Positions 23,601 through 35,914 of a stretch of DNA of 64,000 nt are shown here, in pieces. Within the stretch, counting starts at the first letter, position 1. Every line of letters starts with the position of its first letter. The stretch is from Nymphalis io (Eukaryota > Arthropoda > Insecta > Lepidoptera > Nymphalidae): assembly GCF_905147045.1 (NCBI RefSeq), contig NC_065898.1, forward strand, positions 6,386,001 through 6,450,000, given 5' to 3'. The notes under the pieces are model-generated. The model had not been told where the DNA came from, searched no databases, and was given only the letters and a program-made list of their open reading frames with translations. Made by a program: the position numbers and the translations under genes.

Positions 23601-25411
23601 TTCCGTTTGGTTTATTTATCCCATTTTTTTTAAAATAAACATTTTATACACTGTTATTTTAAGAAGCAACATATAATTATTATTAGACATTACTAAGGCA
23701 TTTTAGGCTAATAATCAAAATCTATCCCAAGGTACGAATTTTATAAATCAATACCTTTCATTTTATGGTGTACCCGCACATGGTGACCCAAAGGCACTAC
23801 GACAGGCCCAGATTTAGGTGCCAATGCTAGCAGGGTGGTGTCGTGCGAGACACGTTCCACGTGCATCACTCTACAGTCAAGTGAACGAGGTGAGGATATA
23901 TGAGTTGCTGAACTGAATATTGTCTCGCCTATATTCTTCCACACTTTGTTTATAACCTTTAATACTGTAACCTGAAATTATTTCATTACCTTAACGCTGA
24001 TTTAAATCAAGTTCATTCATTGAATAGAATTTTAATCATAAATGATTTTTTCATCATATATATTTTGACTAAAAAATTCTCAAACGATAGATTTAATTAT
24101 TTAATTTTTTTTATATAAACGTAATGTTTACACTCACCTCTATTTTACCGCTTTCAGAAAACACTCGTATCTGCAAAGGTTCCCTTATAGATTCTTCGGG
24201 CACAAACTTTAATGTCCTTAGCCACCCATTAATTGCTACATCTATGAACAAAGCACCTTCTGAAATCCTCGCACACCCTCCGGGATTACTTAAAAGTCCA
24301 GTATATACAGAGATAGTTAGCTTTGTCGATGTTTGGATCCAATCAAAGCGCAATGAGGGCGGCGAGTCTTTTGACATGTCTGCAGATTTCAGCGGGCTCG
24401 ACGCCGCTCTTCGGCTTATCGACACAGGCAAATCGCTCGACTGTATTAAACTCTGCATTATTTTACTAGGAGGACTCCCTTTGACGTTTTCCTCGCTTTT
24501 AGCAGTAATTTTTTTTCTAACAGGTGTTATACAATTTGCTAAGTTTTCCATCGATTTCCTTACTAATTCCTGAGCTTTAGACGGTTCTCTGAGTCGGTCG
24601 GATTTTGGTGATGGATTTGATATGTCAAAGAGTTCGTCAGCGTCAGGTCGATCGAAACGTAGAGGTCCTACCAAGCACTTTGCTAGTAGTGAGTCGTAAT
24701 TGACCCACGGATGTACTTTATCAAAAAGTTCCGTGGCGTCGATGCCAGCACCTCTCATAAGTTCTTCAGATCCTAAGGATAAATACTTCATTAGCTAAAG
24801 TTTTAATGTTTTACTTTACAACTCATAATATTTCGTGCAAGTTTAACGATCATACCTCCTGGATGATAAGGTAGATAGAAAGTTATATTGTATACGCGTC
24901 CTCGTATCGCTAACCATGCGTCTTCTGAAAATAAAAAATATTAATGAAGGACACAAAAATATTAAAGTACTACACAAAAAAAAAATCATTTAGTTATCCT
25001 ATTAGTTGATGTGACGTAATATAATAGGTACTTACACTTTATAAATAAGTTTTACATAATCTTGTTTGCACAGTATTTTAAATGTTTATTAAAAGAAAAA
25101 TTACAACTTTATAAATGAGCATTTTTTTTAATTATTATCATAATCCCTACAAGTATGGAGAGATTAAATCCAACAAGAAATAACAAAAATTCCTGTTACA
25201 GTCGGTAATCTTGCAATGAACAAACCATTTGTCTTCTGTGTATATTTGTAAAAATAATATTTACTTTCAGTATTGTGTGTAGCGAGTTCGGCGGGTGTGA
25301 CTGGTCGGATGCGACCTCCAACTCCTGTGAGGTCTTTTCCAGAGTTACCCAGTCGGATCCAGTCCATGAGACTGTGGCCAGGTTGAAGAGCACATTTGTT
25401 ACGTGGGTTGC
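20650..25411 (-). CDS. CYB5R4: CYB5R4/NCB5OR, cytochrome b5 plus cytochrome b5 reductase fusion (5' exon not found)
   Basis: Eight minus-strand exons join in frame: 25265-25411, 24856-24924, 24138-24772, 23755-23971, 23239-23426, 21951-22051, 21119-21208 and 20650-20878 (TAA 20650-20652). The N-terminal signature HSLMDWIRLGNSGKDLTG leads into a cytochrome b5 domain with haem ligands in YHPGG and in KVHPWVNYDSLL. A roughly 80-residue linker and a CS domain (SLRFDWIQTSTKLTISVY) follow. The reductase part has the FAD motif IRSYTPVG, the NAD(P)H-binding AAGTGITPM and a late CLCGPTEF. The family passes electrons from NAD(P)H through FAD to haem at the ER, linked to lipid metabolism and redox defence. 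The exon at 25411 begins in mid-codon, so a start exon lies upstream. An AATAAA on the minus strand (20639-20644) sits just beyond the stop. Confidence 0.93.
21258..21482 (-). repeat. family-D retroposon in a CYB5R4 intron
   Basis: Well-preserved copy with an A/T-rich 3' end (plus strand: TTTTTTTATATATATATAGAA, then GGCGGACGAGCATATGGGCC and ACCTGATGGTAAGTGGTCACC). The full 3' end makes this the best copy for comparing the tail with the Jockey-like LINE at 45771. Confidence 0.75.
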
Positions 25412-25615
25412 CTGTTTGAAATAAACAATTAATAAACATAAAAATATATCGATTACTCAACATGCTTTAATGGTATAACTGAAACGTGTCTCGGTTTTAT
25501 CCTTAATTGAGTAACGTTTGTTGTTCATGAAAGTTCGACGTTGTGGTTTTCATATATTATGATTAAAATCTATGTATGTATATATACAATAGTGTTTTCA
25601 ATTATCTAAATGAGG

Positions 25616-25765
25616 TGGGGTGGTGGTAGGTGGATACCACCCAATCGCCAGTTATTCTACCGGCAAACAATAATACTGAATGGTGAGATCCCTTGGAAAT
25701 AAAGGTTTAAAGGACAAAGCGTCTTAGAAGTAGTTTATATTGCTTACAGTGTCAATGTCTAGGGG
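25616..25765 (+). repeat. diverged family-D retroposon fragment
   Basis: GGTAGGTGGATACCACCCAATC, then AGTTATTCTACCGGCAAACA and later GTCAATGTCTAGGGGAGA, follow the family-D order with many changes. It lies upstream of the first visible CYB5R4 exon. Confidence 0.5.
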
Positions 25766-28619
25766 AGAACGGTCAATTAGATAGTCTGTAATCCTTAAAT
25801 TAAATTTAAAAAAACATCGATGTTTACTGTGTAAGAAGATTAATGTAAAGTATTCAAATTTAACTAATAATTTAAACTTCTAATACTGTCTTTTTTTTTA
25901 AAACGAAGATCAGTGTGAATAGGCTACTTCTACTTCTTCTATATAAAATCTTCTACTATGAAAGTCATTTCATTACCGATTCCAGTAAAATCTTCCTCTA
26001 ATTCCTTTGAGATTGCGTTCATAACTCGAATTATTTAAATTTAGATTGTCAGAGTACCTTCCATTAGAGATTATTACCCTGAATCCGGGCAGATTATTTA
26101 TAAAGTTTAGTACACAATAGCTCAATAATCTTACTGTATACAATGATAGACACGATTGATTTAAACATTTTTTTACTATTAATAACTGTTTCGTTGTTCG
26201 TGTGTTCAAATTTAATTTAATTTTGATTTTAGATATCAGTTTTATTATATTTAATATTAAGCCTCGTGAAACCTCAGCTTAACATTTTCATCACGTTTCG
26301 TTCGGTCCGGTGTAGGTTTACTCTGGAACTTCCATTAGTTTCAGCCGTTTTAGAATTCGTAGCTTAAAATATATTTAGAGTAAAATGGAATGATTTATAT
26401 ATAGAATAACTCTCGTATGTTTATATATTACTGGGTGCGACTTTTACATTTTTCTTTGTTAAATCCATACATAATATGCATCATTCCAAGATAATAAAAT
26501 ACGGATTTAATTGGACATTTCATATTCACTCGTTTATTACTAAATTATAATTGTGTTATATGTAATATTAACAATATAAAGCAGTTTATGCAAGTTAACG
26601 AATTTAAATTTTTGAACTAGGTAACAAATTTATTTTCAAAAGTCAATAAGTCACGTCATCACGTCGCATTTCAAATTAAATTACAGTATACAAAAAAATA
26701 AATTTAGTACTGCTGTTACATATTGATGAACTTTATATATCTATTAATAAGTAAAAGATATTAATTTCTGTGTACAATATGTAACTGTAAAATAATATGT
26801 AAAAATGAGATGTCTCTCATTAAACTCTTCCGACCAGTCTTAGACCAAAAACTATGTATAAATGTGTTAAAAATCGAATTTAAACTTTATTTGCAAATAC
26901 TAACTCAATGGCAAAAAGTCACTTAAAATCGCGATATTTTGTTAAAAAAAATATAGTGCATGTATTGTAAGTTGAATGACGCGCAAATTGACAATTAGGA
27001 GAGGCTTTATTTCATTTCTTTATTTATTCATTAAAAATAAAACTCAGTCAAAATAAACACTAAATAAAATGTAAACTGCAATATGTAACTCATAATATAA
27101 AGTAAGTGAAACTGTCATATTTTAAAACAACGTATATATAAATCTTATTTCTGATATTGCAAATCTATTGGTCCTGTCGGTTTATGCCCGAAGCTATGTT
27201 GCAATCAAAATATACATTTCATCATAGCGTTTTATGTGAATAATAATATATGTTTTTATCAAATAAAATGCTACGCTTGCTATGAAAGTCGGAAAGCACG
27301 TAAAGCCGTTGGTCAGGACTGCCTGAACTTTTTCTAGTCGAGTCGGATTACCGTCTCCATTGGATTATGAAAGTAAGGGAAAAGAGAATGCATCAGTGTT
27401 TGCGCACAATCTTGTGCTCTATAATATTCGCCGTGGTCGAATGCGGTCAGGAAGACATTATCATCATATGTTTTAGTAGCGATTTTTTATGAAATATTTA
27501 CAAGAAGACGTGGGGTCAAACAAAAAATTAAATGTTACACCAGGGCGGTACCAACGTTTTACCTTTAATACAAATAGACGTACTTCTCTTAATGAACCTC
27601 TGAAACCTTGAATGAATAATTTAATTAGTTGTCGGTTTAATTAATATATGCGACGCATACATTTGAATAAATTTTAATAAAAATAAAATTAAATTATTTG
27701 TTATATAATTGTGTTTGGTTTTAGCGGTCCGAGGTAAAATTATTCTTCCAAATACTTCGTTCAAATGCCTATGGCCGCATCCCCAGATAATAAAAAGTAT
27801 TAGGAGAACAACCTTACCTTCAATAAGATTTATTATTATATAACAACGTAAATAAAGTAATTAACATTACATTCTTTAGACCGTTATTACTTGATGATAA
27901 TAATATTTTACCAATTGTCATTTAATCTTCCTTATTTAATTTTGTAGACACATTTTGGCCGTCCTACCGAACTGATATCTATGTAAGATACTTTATTTCT
28001 TTAGATTTAATAAAACGATTGAAACTTTTTTATTATTATTTTTTTATTATTTAATTATTTTTTTTTTGTACTAAAACCTCTTTAAACGATAATAACATGT
28101 GTGAAAAAATTATGATTATATCATGTAAATTTTTTTTTTTATAAGAAAATCAATTTAGGTGCTCTCGTATAATTCTCGCTCCTCCGACAATTTTGTATTT
28201 ATTTAATCATTCTTTGTGATTTGACGCCCCACATATGTTCTTTTACTTATAACAATAATAGAACGATTATTAATATATTATTTTATGCTAAAATAAGAGC
28301 AATATTTTCACGTAGACTAACAAATAATCTACGGAGAGTCGATCTTATGATTGCGGATTCTTTCACAAATCACTCGAAATATATTAATGAGCTTATTATT
28401 ATTGTTTATTTTAATATTTTGTTAATGCAGTTGATCATAACTGTGATCGGCAATAAGTCCGTATTCTTCATGTAGATACTATCTTACATTTTAATTTTAC
28501 GTAGACAGTTCAAGGTGCGATAGTTACGATATAGAGCCACGGCATATTATTGTAAATTTTCCTCTAATGAAAAGTGCAAATAAAATTAACAATCTCGAAT
28601 GTTAAGGATGCAAATATAC
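25766..28619. other. spacer upstream of CYB5R4 with a SINE remnant
   Basis: Mostly AT-rich. About 27270-27480 is a diverged family-C SINE 3' half (CCATTGGATTATGAAAGTAAG, GAGAATGCATCAGTGTTTGCG). The CYB5R4 start exon may lie here or further right, but no convincing ATG exon ending in the needed phase was found. An open frame at 28221-28475 is treated as chance. Confidence 0.45.
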
Positions 28620-29075
28620 TATGTCATTGGTCACATAACTTTTTTATGAAGCTTTCCTAATGGAAAGTGATTACCACTGTCCAAGGACAGAAACAACCGA
28701 GTGTTTGCAAGTGCGTTGTCGGCCTTAAAGGAATGAGTAGGCTTTTCTTGAAGGTTTCTATGTCATAACGATTCGGAAAAGTCATCGGGTAATATGGTTC
28801 CGCAGAAATGGCAGGAAATGCTTTAAAAATAGCGCTGTAGTAGTGGATTTCCAGACATCGAGATGATGTGGATGGAATTTAGAATATAGACGCGATGTCT
28901 GGTGGTGAAATTCAGCGCATGGGCTTAATCTAAACAGTTGCTCAGAGCATTTTTCGTAAAAGACGCGATAGAAGATGCAGAGTGATAACATCTCTCCCGC
29001 CCAGAGATGAGAGCAGTACTCCATGTGGGGCTGAGTTTTTGCCTTCTAGAATTTTAGGCGAGGAGCTGACGTGAA
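28620..29075 (-). mobile_element. relic of a Jockey-like LINE 3' end
   Basis: Minus-strand translation reads MEYCSHLWAGEM, then LCIFYRVFYEKCSEQLFRL and HHQTSRLYSKFHPHHLDVW, the usual C-terminal part of Jockey-type reverse transcriptases (compare CVEYCSHLWDGSAK in the copies at 45771 and 59281). The stretch between SHLW and the LCIFYR-like segment is shortened by deletion. It is a different and older family than those copies. Confidence 0.65.
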
Positions 29076-29079
29076 GTAC

Positions 29080-29482
29080 TGACTTACCTTGTTGAGCACA
29101 CAAAGGTTGTAGAGGCTAATTTGGCTTCACCTTCCAATAGACCGCGGAACCTAGCGTCCTGATACTGGATTTGGTAGCGAGGCGGTATTCTCAAAATGAG
29201 GGGATGGTCATTTTGGAAGTTATCGCGGTCAAAAGGTGTAATTTTAGAAGTTATCGCGCTAACTTGTGTCGTATTGGGGTTGAGTTGTACCAAGTTTTTT
29301 GGCCCCAATCTTAGGCTTTGGTTAATAAAAACTTGTTATTTCAGACACAAGTTTATACTCATCGACGTGTTCCCGACAAATATTAGCGTGGACGGTATAT
29401 AAGGCATCTACAGTGCCGTCGTCTGCCAACATTGAACGATGCTAATTTGCACATGTCATTGAAATAAAGAAGAAGAAGAGTA
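29080..29482. repeat. unassigned repeat-like block ending in an AAG run
   Basis: GC-richer block with an internal direct repeat GAAGTTATCGCG near 29215 and 29248. It ends ATTGAAATAAAGAAGAAGAAG, like the tail of the LINE fragment at 32003-32262. A 74-codon minus-strand frame (29084-29308) shows no domain. It is likely a mobile-element end, type not determined. Confidence 0.35.
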
Positions 29483-29951
29483 GGTGGCAGCTTTAAGTTT
29501 AATTATATACTGTAACATGGCGATTCAAAAGGCCCCTTATAAGCCTATTTAAATGACATTTGTATCATATTTACTATATTAGACTACGTATTTGACTTTC
29601 AAAGAAACATAATATGGTAAAATTCAATCTCAATGGGTCACAGTCATTAATGATTTTTTCAACTTATATCATTGCCGATACGGCGTTGTTCACAAATCAT
29701 CTTCAAGATTAACAATAAACCTAAGATTAACATTGAAATGCATTTTTCATCGATACAAACTCTTATGACAACACTATCGGTATTCAACGTATCAAGGCTT
29801 TTATTACGCACATTCTGAAATTCTGAATTATGTTCATATTAAACGAATACCTATAACTAGCCTGTAAAAATTAAATGTTTGATCCTAAATCTAAAATTTT
29901 ATAAATACGACAAATTTCACTACTAAAGTACTCATATAAAAATACTCCGTA

Positions 29952-30192
29952 ACCGTAACAGCCTGTGAATATCCCACTGCTGGGCTAAAGGCCTCCTCTC
30001 CTCTTTTTGAGGAGAAGGTTTGGAGCTTATTCCACCACGCTGCTCCAATGCGGGTTGGTAGAATTCACATGTGGCAGAACTTCAGTAAAATTAGACACAT
30101 GCAGGTTTCCTCACGATGTTTTCCTTCACCGTAAAGCACGAGATGAATTATAATCACAAATTAAGCACATGAAAATTCAGTGGTGCTTGCCC
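29952..30192 (-). mobile_element. tRNA-derived SINE, family A, head missing
   Basis: Body of family A (plus strand: CAGCCTGTGAATATCCCACTG, GGAGAAGGTTTGGAGCTTATT, CCTCACGATGTTTTCCTTCACC). It stops at GTGGTGCTTGCCC, where other copies go on into the tRNA-like head, so this copy is 5'-truncated. Confidence 0.75.
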
Positions 30193-32002
30193 ACTGAATT
30201 TGCCATAAGCACTTAATAACTAGCTAAAAACGTAAAGTAACATACATAAAGACAACAAATGTTATTTAAAAATTAGGTATAACACCATATAATGGCTGCT
30301 TTACATAATATGTTAAATGTTTTAGTTATTTCAGTGAAATGGCTGGAGGACAATGTTTAATCTTAAGTTCTGTGATAAAAATACTCATCACGAAAATATC
30401 TACTTATTTTTGTTGATAATATATATAGAAAAAGTATTTTTCCTGAGTTCTATTTGTTAAATTAGTATGCTATAAAGTATACAGTTCCTATAATAAATAT
30501 ATGGAAGTTTTTTTACACTAACCGAAATATAAATAAAATCAAAAATAACGCGAAAATTTAGGCGGAATTGTATGGACAAACGAACGTCGTTGGGCGATGT
30601 GACGTCACACGCCGATCGGTCGGTCCAGAAAAGAATATAAGAACTCGTAAATTTAAAAATTTGTAAAAAATTCAATTTTGCAGATATCGTAAAAATTTAT
30701 TCGTCAGTATTTTTTATATTTTAAATATGATTGAGATCATAAAAGAATAAGCTCATCTTCCTAATTATTGTATTCGTTTTATTTTTATCCAATATGTAGT
30801 CATAGCTTAATTTGTAACAACTAAACAAATAAAACTTAACTTAAAATTCGTTTTAATAGATGCCTTCAAAAAAAGTCAGTAAAAATGTTTAGTTGACCTT
30901 CTTTCTAGACCCTAAATTTTTTTTTACAAATTATGTGTCTTTGGTTCCACTGAAGTGTCTCGTGAGTCATAGACTAAATATATTTTTTTAGCTGTATTTT
31001 AATTAAAAAACAAAGTAATTTTTAGTTATATATTAAATACGGTAACAGTGTTGTTTTTCGGAATGTTTAAATATTTCTCGTATTAAACAAACAAGTAAAC
31101 TCAATATGTTGTACGCTATATTATCTTTAGTGGTTATTTAAGCCGCTTATACGATTATGTCTTCGATGTTTTTTCTTACAAAAACGAGATATACAGACAT
31201 CAAGTTGTTTTTATCCTTAAAATACTGTTTGTTAAATTTCTTGAATGTCATTTGTATTTAAGGTTACATAGGTGAGAAGTTGAAAGTTGGAAAGACTGAA
31301 AGAAAGTTAGTAGTCTTTCCAACATTCAAGCGTATATTATGAACTATACCGTTTTCCTAATAAAGGAAAAAACGTTTTATCGCAAACAGATAAGCGATCT
31401 TACATAAGGTAAGGGTTCTTTTATTAAGGCTCGCGGCTTTTTTACAGTTATTCTATCCTTTCATGAAAATAAGGCGATTGAAAATGATAATCCTATTTGT
31501 TATTGTATACATAAAAGATTTTATGAATGAGAGTTCGATAACAGGTGTCATAGAAATTTGATACTTATTGACAACCTTCTTGTAACTTAAAAAAATTCTG
31601 TAACTTGAAAAATTCTGTATATTATGTAATATGTAAATTCTATCATCGGACGCCACACTGTAGTCAAATCCTTCTCGGTGAAATTCGGTTCAATACTAAA
31701 ACTTCACTATGACAAAAAAAACTAGGTCATAAAAGCAAATGCCGGTGATGTCATTTTTATTTAAGTCACGACTACACAAAAAGTTCCCCGAACGTGACTG
31801 TCTGATATACTTTGGACAGGGTGATATTGGTAATCATCGATTTTTTTTGCGAAACTTTTTAACTAAATAAACAAATATTGAATTATTTACAGCTCGTAGT
31901 GATACCTTATTTTATAAATAGAAGCCAATAATTATACCAAAATATATATATTTTTTAATGTAGGTAGGGGTTTTTTTATAATTCTGTTAATGTTCTCTGT
32001 GA
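30193..32002. other. AT-rich spacer with a CRE-like palindrome and a hairpin
   Basis: No gene recognised. At 30599-30608 is GTGACGTCAC, a perfect CREB/ATF-type palindrome in a small GC-richer patch, possibly a promoter for a minus-strand transcript. At 31286-31297 and 31312-31323 is a perfect 12-bp inverted repeat (GTTGGAAAGACT) with a 14-base loop. Confidence 0.4.
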
Positions 32003-32262
32003 CCTTTCTAGGGCCACATCCTGAGACGTAACGATGATCATCTTATCAAGAAAGCCTTAAATATCCCGGACCGACCGCGGGGAAGAGGGCGACCGCCCGC
32101 AACCTGGTGGTCAAACATATAAAAAGAGACCCAGAAAGAGAATCTGAGTACACAGACAACCCAGAACAGAGTTCTCTGGCGCAGATGTACAAGGAGACCC
32201 GACCCCAGCTGAACTGGGAAGAGGGTTTGAACAAAGAAGAAGAAGAAGGGTTTTTTTTTATA
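32003..32262 (+). mobile_element. 3' end of an RTE/BovB-type LINE
   Basis: The plus strand encodes GHILRRNDDHLIKKALNIPD and PRGRGRPPATWW, the C-terminal signature of endonuclease-reverse transcriptases (compare GHVMRRDEKHD and GRGRPKKVW at 8035-9675). It ends in GAACAAAGAAGAAGAAGAAG, a short-repeat tail. It is strongly 5'-truncated, and a stop follows soon after TWW. Confidence 0.7.
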
Positions 32263-33501
32263 ATGTAGGTGTAAAATATGTAAAGTATGAAAACAATAAT
32301 CAGCTGCTTTGCTAGCGGTAGAAAGACCGTCTGACGTGATGCAGTAAAGATTTGGTGGGGCGATAGTGTAGCAGTTTTTTATACAAGTTCATGCGACCAG
32401 CTGGCGCATGACTCCCACTCCACGATGCAGTTGACGATTTTTTCCAGTTCACTTTGATGTTAACTATTTATGAAAAAAGTTTTGGCCGACGTACTATTAA
32501 TTTCTTTTTTTTACCACTTTCGCCCCCTTCCACAGCCAAACACACCGCGGGTGCGTCAGCTGACGCTTGGTTCTTATAACTTATACTTATAAGCCATTCG
32601 CGATCTATTGAAACTGATGGCAATCGATCGGCGTAAAATCACTACCTTAAATGCAACGCTACCTCCCGGACCAAAAGAGTTTGGCCAGTTATATAAATAT
32701 CCTACTTTAATATTAATAATAATATACAATGGATAAAGTTACACAGTAATTTATATTTTATTGCGTTTAAAAACAAACTATAAATGTATTCTTATAATTA
32801 TTTTTTCTTTAAATTTGCATCACACGATACTAAAATGTTTGATAGATTGAAATTTAACTCAATACCACCAATATGTGGGAATCGAGGTAAATGGACCGTC
32901 GTATTGCATTTGTGATATTAAACTGATCCAAGAGCGTGAAATTCAACGTTCCAAATTCTACGTCAATGAAATGACACCCACTCTTATGTGAGTGGGTGTT
33001 AGAAGGGCTGACTAACTTCGAGAAATAACAATTTGTAGCACTGTAGCAAATAACATTAATTTAAAAACTTTGAAACGTTCGTAGCACAGGTTTATCTTTG
33101 TTATTTAATGAAATAGTAGGAGTATATAAATCATTGTCATTATAATGTTTTTGTTATAGGTATCAATGTTACTTACATATACAGAATAATTAAACACCAA
33201 TATATATATAGTTTTATATAACTATTATTGCGTTTTAATTAAAATCAATATCGTGATAAATTATTTATTTAGGTCAACGTTAAATGTTTTTGGAGTAAAG
33301 TCAATTATATTAACTCCATAGTTAAATTTACGATCCATATTTTGTTCCAATATCCACATAACCGGCAAGTTTTTTTACGGTTTTAATTTTAACACGAGTT
33401 CTACGATGAGCGCAGATTATATTAATGATATATTGGTGGTAAGGTAAATATTTTATGAGAAATAGGTAATTAGGTCAACGTCTAAAAGAAAATTGTCGGT
33501 T
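32263..33501. other. spacer with one hairpin
   Basis: No gene recognised. A perfect 10-bp inverted repeat (ACACCCACTC / GAGTGGGTGT, six-base loop) lies at 32974-32999. Confidence 0.4.
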
Positions 33502-33808
33502 CAGGGGCCGAATTCTACTAATCTGTATCGATTACGATACGTTCCCGAATCAATTCCGATCAATATATTTATAAGACTTATAAGCCATACTAAATACTTA
33601 ACTTTGAATAATCTATATTTATTGGTATCGGAACCGAACCGATAATATGTTAACATATACCGTTATGTCAAAATCAAACTTAATTGTTAACTTTCATGGC
33701 AATAGTCGATAAATAAATTAAAATAATAGAATAACGGATATATGTCAACGACCACGCTTCGATTCGATTGCGATAAAGCGACAATTTGTTAGTAGAATTG
33801 GCCTCCTG
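33502..33808. mobile_element. MITE with about 20-bp terminal inverted repeats
   Basis: Left end CAGGGGCCGAATTCTACTAA (33502-33521). The right end (33789-33808) reads inward as CAGGAGGCCAATTCTACTAA; the two differ only by a small offset around the GGCC. The 307-bp length and lack of any open frame fit a miniature inverted-repeat element. Clear target-site duplications were not found, so the superfamily is open; a hAT-like origin is possible from the CAGGGG start. Confidence 0.65.
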
Positions 33809-34120
33809 TTGCTTTTGTGGCAAATGTTTCAAAAACTATAAAAACATGCAAAAACTTCACTTTGTACGCCAATAATCTTTTTTTTTAAGGTTACAATTTA
33901 ATTACATTATTTGTTTATTGTATTTTTATGTATAGTTTATGTTGCGTTTTATTCAAAATATGGTTACTCTGCTGACTTATAAATAAATAAATAATTACTT
34001 GACATGGTTATGTCAAAACGTCTATTATAGAATAATCAAGATAATATAACCATAATTTATAGATATATCTTTACATATGTATCTATAATATAAATCACGT
34101 TAAAGTAGAGTTTTTTTTGA

Positions 34121-35900
34121 CGAGCCTGTTGGCGTGGTTGGTAGATACTTGCCTTGCACGCCGAAGGTTGTTTGTGCGGTTCCCACCCAGGACAGACATT
34201 TGTATGCATTAACATGTATGTTTGGCCTGAGTCTGGTTGTAATTATTTTTATAAGTATTACAGTATTTACAAAAGAAAAGTAGTATATGTAGCATCGATT
34301 TGGGCGAGATTAGGATTGCTCTCGGGCAACTTGGAAACAAAAAGGCTCCAGGAGATGACGGAATTACCTCAGAGCTTCTCAAAGCAGGAGGCACACCAGT
34401 TCTGAGAGAGCTGGCTAACATCTTTAATTCCGTCCTCCACAATGGTATAACACCGAAGACATGGAGCAGAAGTGTGGTGGTGCTGTTTTTCAAGAAGGGC
34501 GATAAAGCTCTTCTGAAAAACTACCGCCCCATTTCACTTTTAAGCCATGTTTACAAATTGTTTTCGAGGGTAATCACGAATCGTCTTGCCCGAAAATTCG
34601 ATGACTTCCAACCCGTGGAGCAGGCTGGGTTTCGAAAAGGCTTCAGTACCGTAGACCACATACACACACTAAGGCAAATAATACAGAAGACCGAGGAATA
34701 TAATCAGCCTCTATGCCTAGCGTTTGTGGACTACGAAAAAGCCTTCGATACCATCGAGACCTGGGCTGTTCTGGAATCCATGCAGAGATGCCTAATTGAC
34801 TGTCGGTATGTCCAGGTGGTAAAGTGTTTGTACGAAGCCGCAACCATGACCGTCCAAGTACAAGATCAGAGCACAAGACCAATCCAATTGCATCGCGGGG
34901 TAAGACAGGGAGATGTAATATCACCGAAACTCTTTACCAATGCATTGGAGGACGTCTTCAAGACGCTCGATTGGAACGGACGCGGCATTAATATAAATGG
35001 CCAACACATTACACATCTGCGATTTGCCGACGACATTGTCATCATGGCGGAGACTCTGCAGGATATGGAAGAGATGCTAAACAGCCTGAGCGATTCTTCA
35101 AGACAAGTAGGTCTCGGGATGAACATTGAAAAGACCAAAATTATGGCAAACCGTCATGTATCCCCGAGACCAGTGGTCGTAAATGGCTCTCCACTTGAAG
35201 TTGTGCAGGAATATATCTACCTGGGCCAAACTATACAACTTGGCCGGCACAACTTTGAGAAGGAGGCTAAAAGAAGAATACGTTTGGGCTGGGCGGCATT
35301 CGGGAGGTTACGTCATATTTTTGAATCGTCGATCCCACAGTCGCTTAAGACCAGGGTCTTCAATCAGTGCGTCCTACCTGTAATGACTTACGGTGCCGAA
35401 ACGTGGACACTTACCGTAGGACTGGTCCACCAATTTAGGGTCGCTCAGCGAGCAATGGAACGCGCGATGCTTGGGGTTTCTCTGGCAGATAGAATCCGAA
35501 ATGAGGACATTCGCCAGAGAACTAAAGTCACCGACATCGCGCTTAGAATTAGCTCGCTGAAGTGGAAGTGGGCTGGTCATGTCTCCAGGCGCATTGATGG
35601 CCGATGGAGCCGACACGTGTTGGAGTGGAGACCACGCTTAGGCAAACGTAGTGTAGGACGCCCTGTGACAAGATGGGCCGACGATTTAAAAAAGGTGGCA
35701 GGTTCGGGATGGATGCGGACTGCCCAAGATCGGGATGGTTGGCGTTCTATGGGGGAGGCTTTCGTCCAGCAGTGGACGGCAAAAGGCTGAAAAAAAAAAA
35801 AAAAAAATATGTAGTATATCAGTTGTCAGGTTTCCATTGCACAAGCTTTGTACAAGCTTAATTTGGGATCAGATGGCCGTGTGTGAAAAATGTCCCCGGA
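34121..35900 (+). mobile_element. tRNA-derived SINE, family B, split by a LINE insertion
   Basis: The 5' part (34121-34292) has the tRNA-like head (GGCGTGGTTGGTAGATACTTG, then GCGGTTCCCACCC). The 3' part resumes after the LINE at about 35807 (AGTATATCAGTTGTCAGG, then GGGATCAGATGGCCGTGTGTG) and ends CCCCGGATATATATA. The two halves line up with the uninterrupted copy at 20251-20505. A 6-bp TTTTGA may flank the whole SINE, but that is weak. Confidence 0.85.
34293..35806 (+). mobile_element. young 5'-truncated RTE-like LINE with intact reading frame
   Basis: One open frame runs unbroken to the stop at 35788-35790 (about 495 residues). It covers most of a reverse transcriptase: NKKAPGDDGITSELLK, LLKNYRPISLLSHVYKLFSR, AFVDYEKAFDTIETW, VRQGDVISPKLF and the active site LRFADDIVIMAE. 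The C-terminal region includes KWKWAGHVSRRIDGRWSR. The endonuclease half is absent through 5' truncation, so it cannot move by itself. The stop codon TGA runs straight into a poly-A tail with no 3' UTR. Perfect 8-bp target duplications ATATGTAG lie at 34285-34292 and 35807-35814. Confidence 0.95.
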
Positions 35901-35914
35901 TATATATATATATA

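Noticed and set aside
24124..24573. 149-codon plus-strand gene
   Set aside because: It is antisense shadow of the large CYB5R4 exon, whose minus-strand frame carries the b5 and CS domain motifs.
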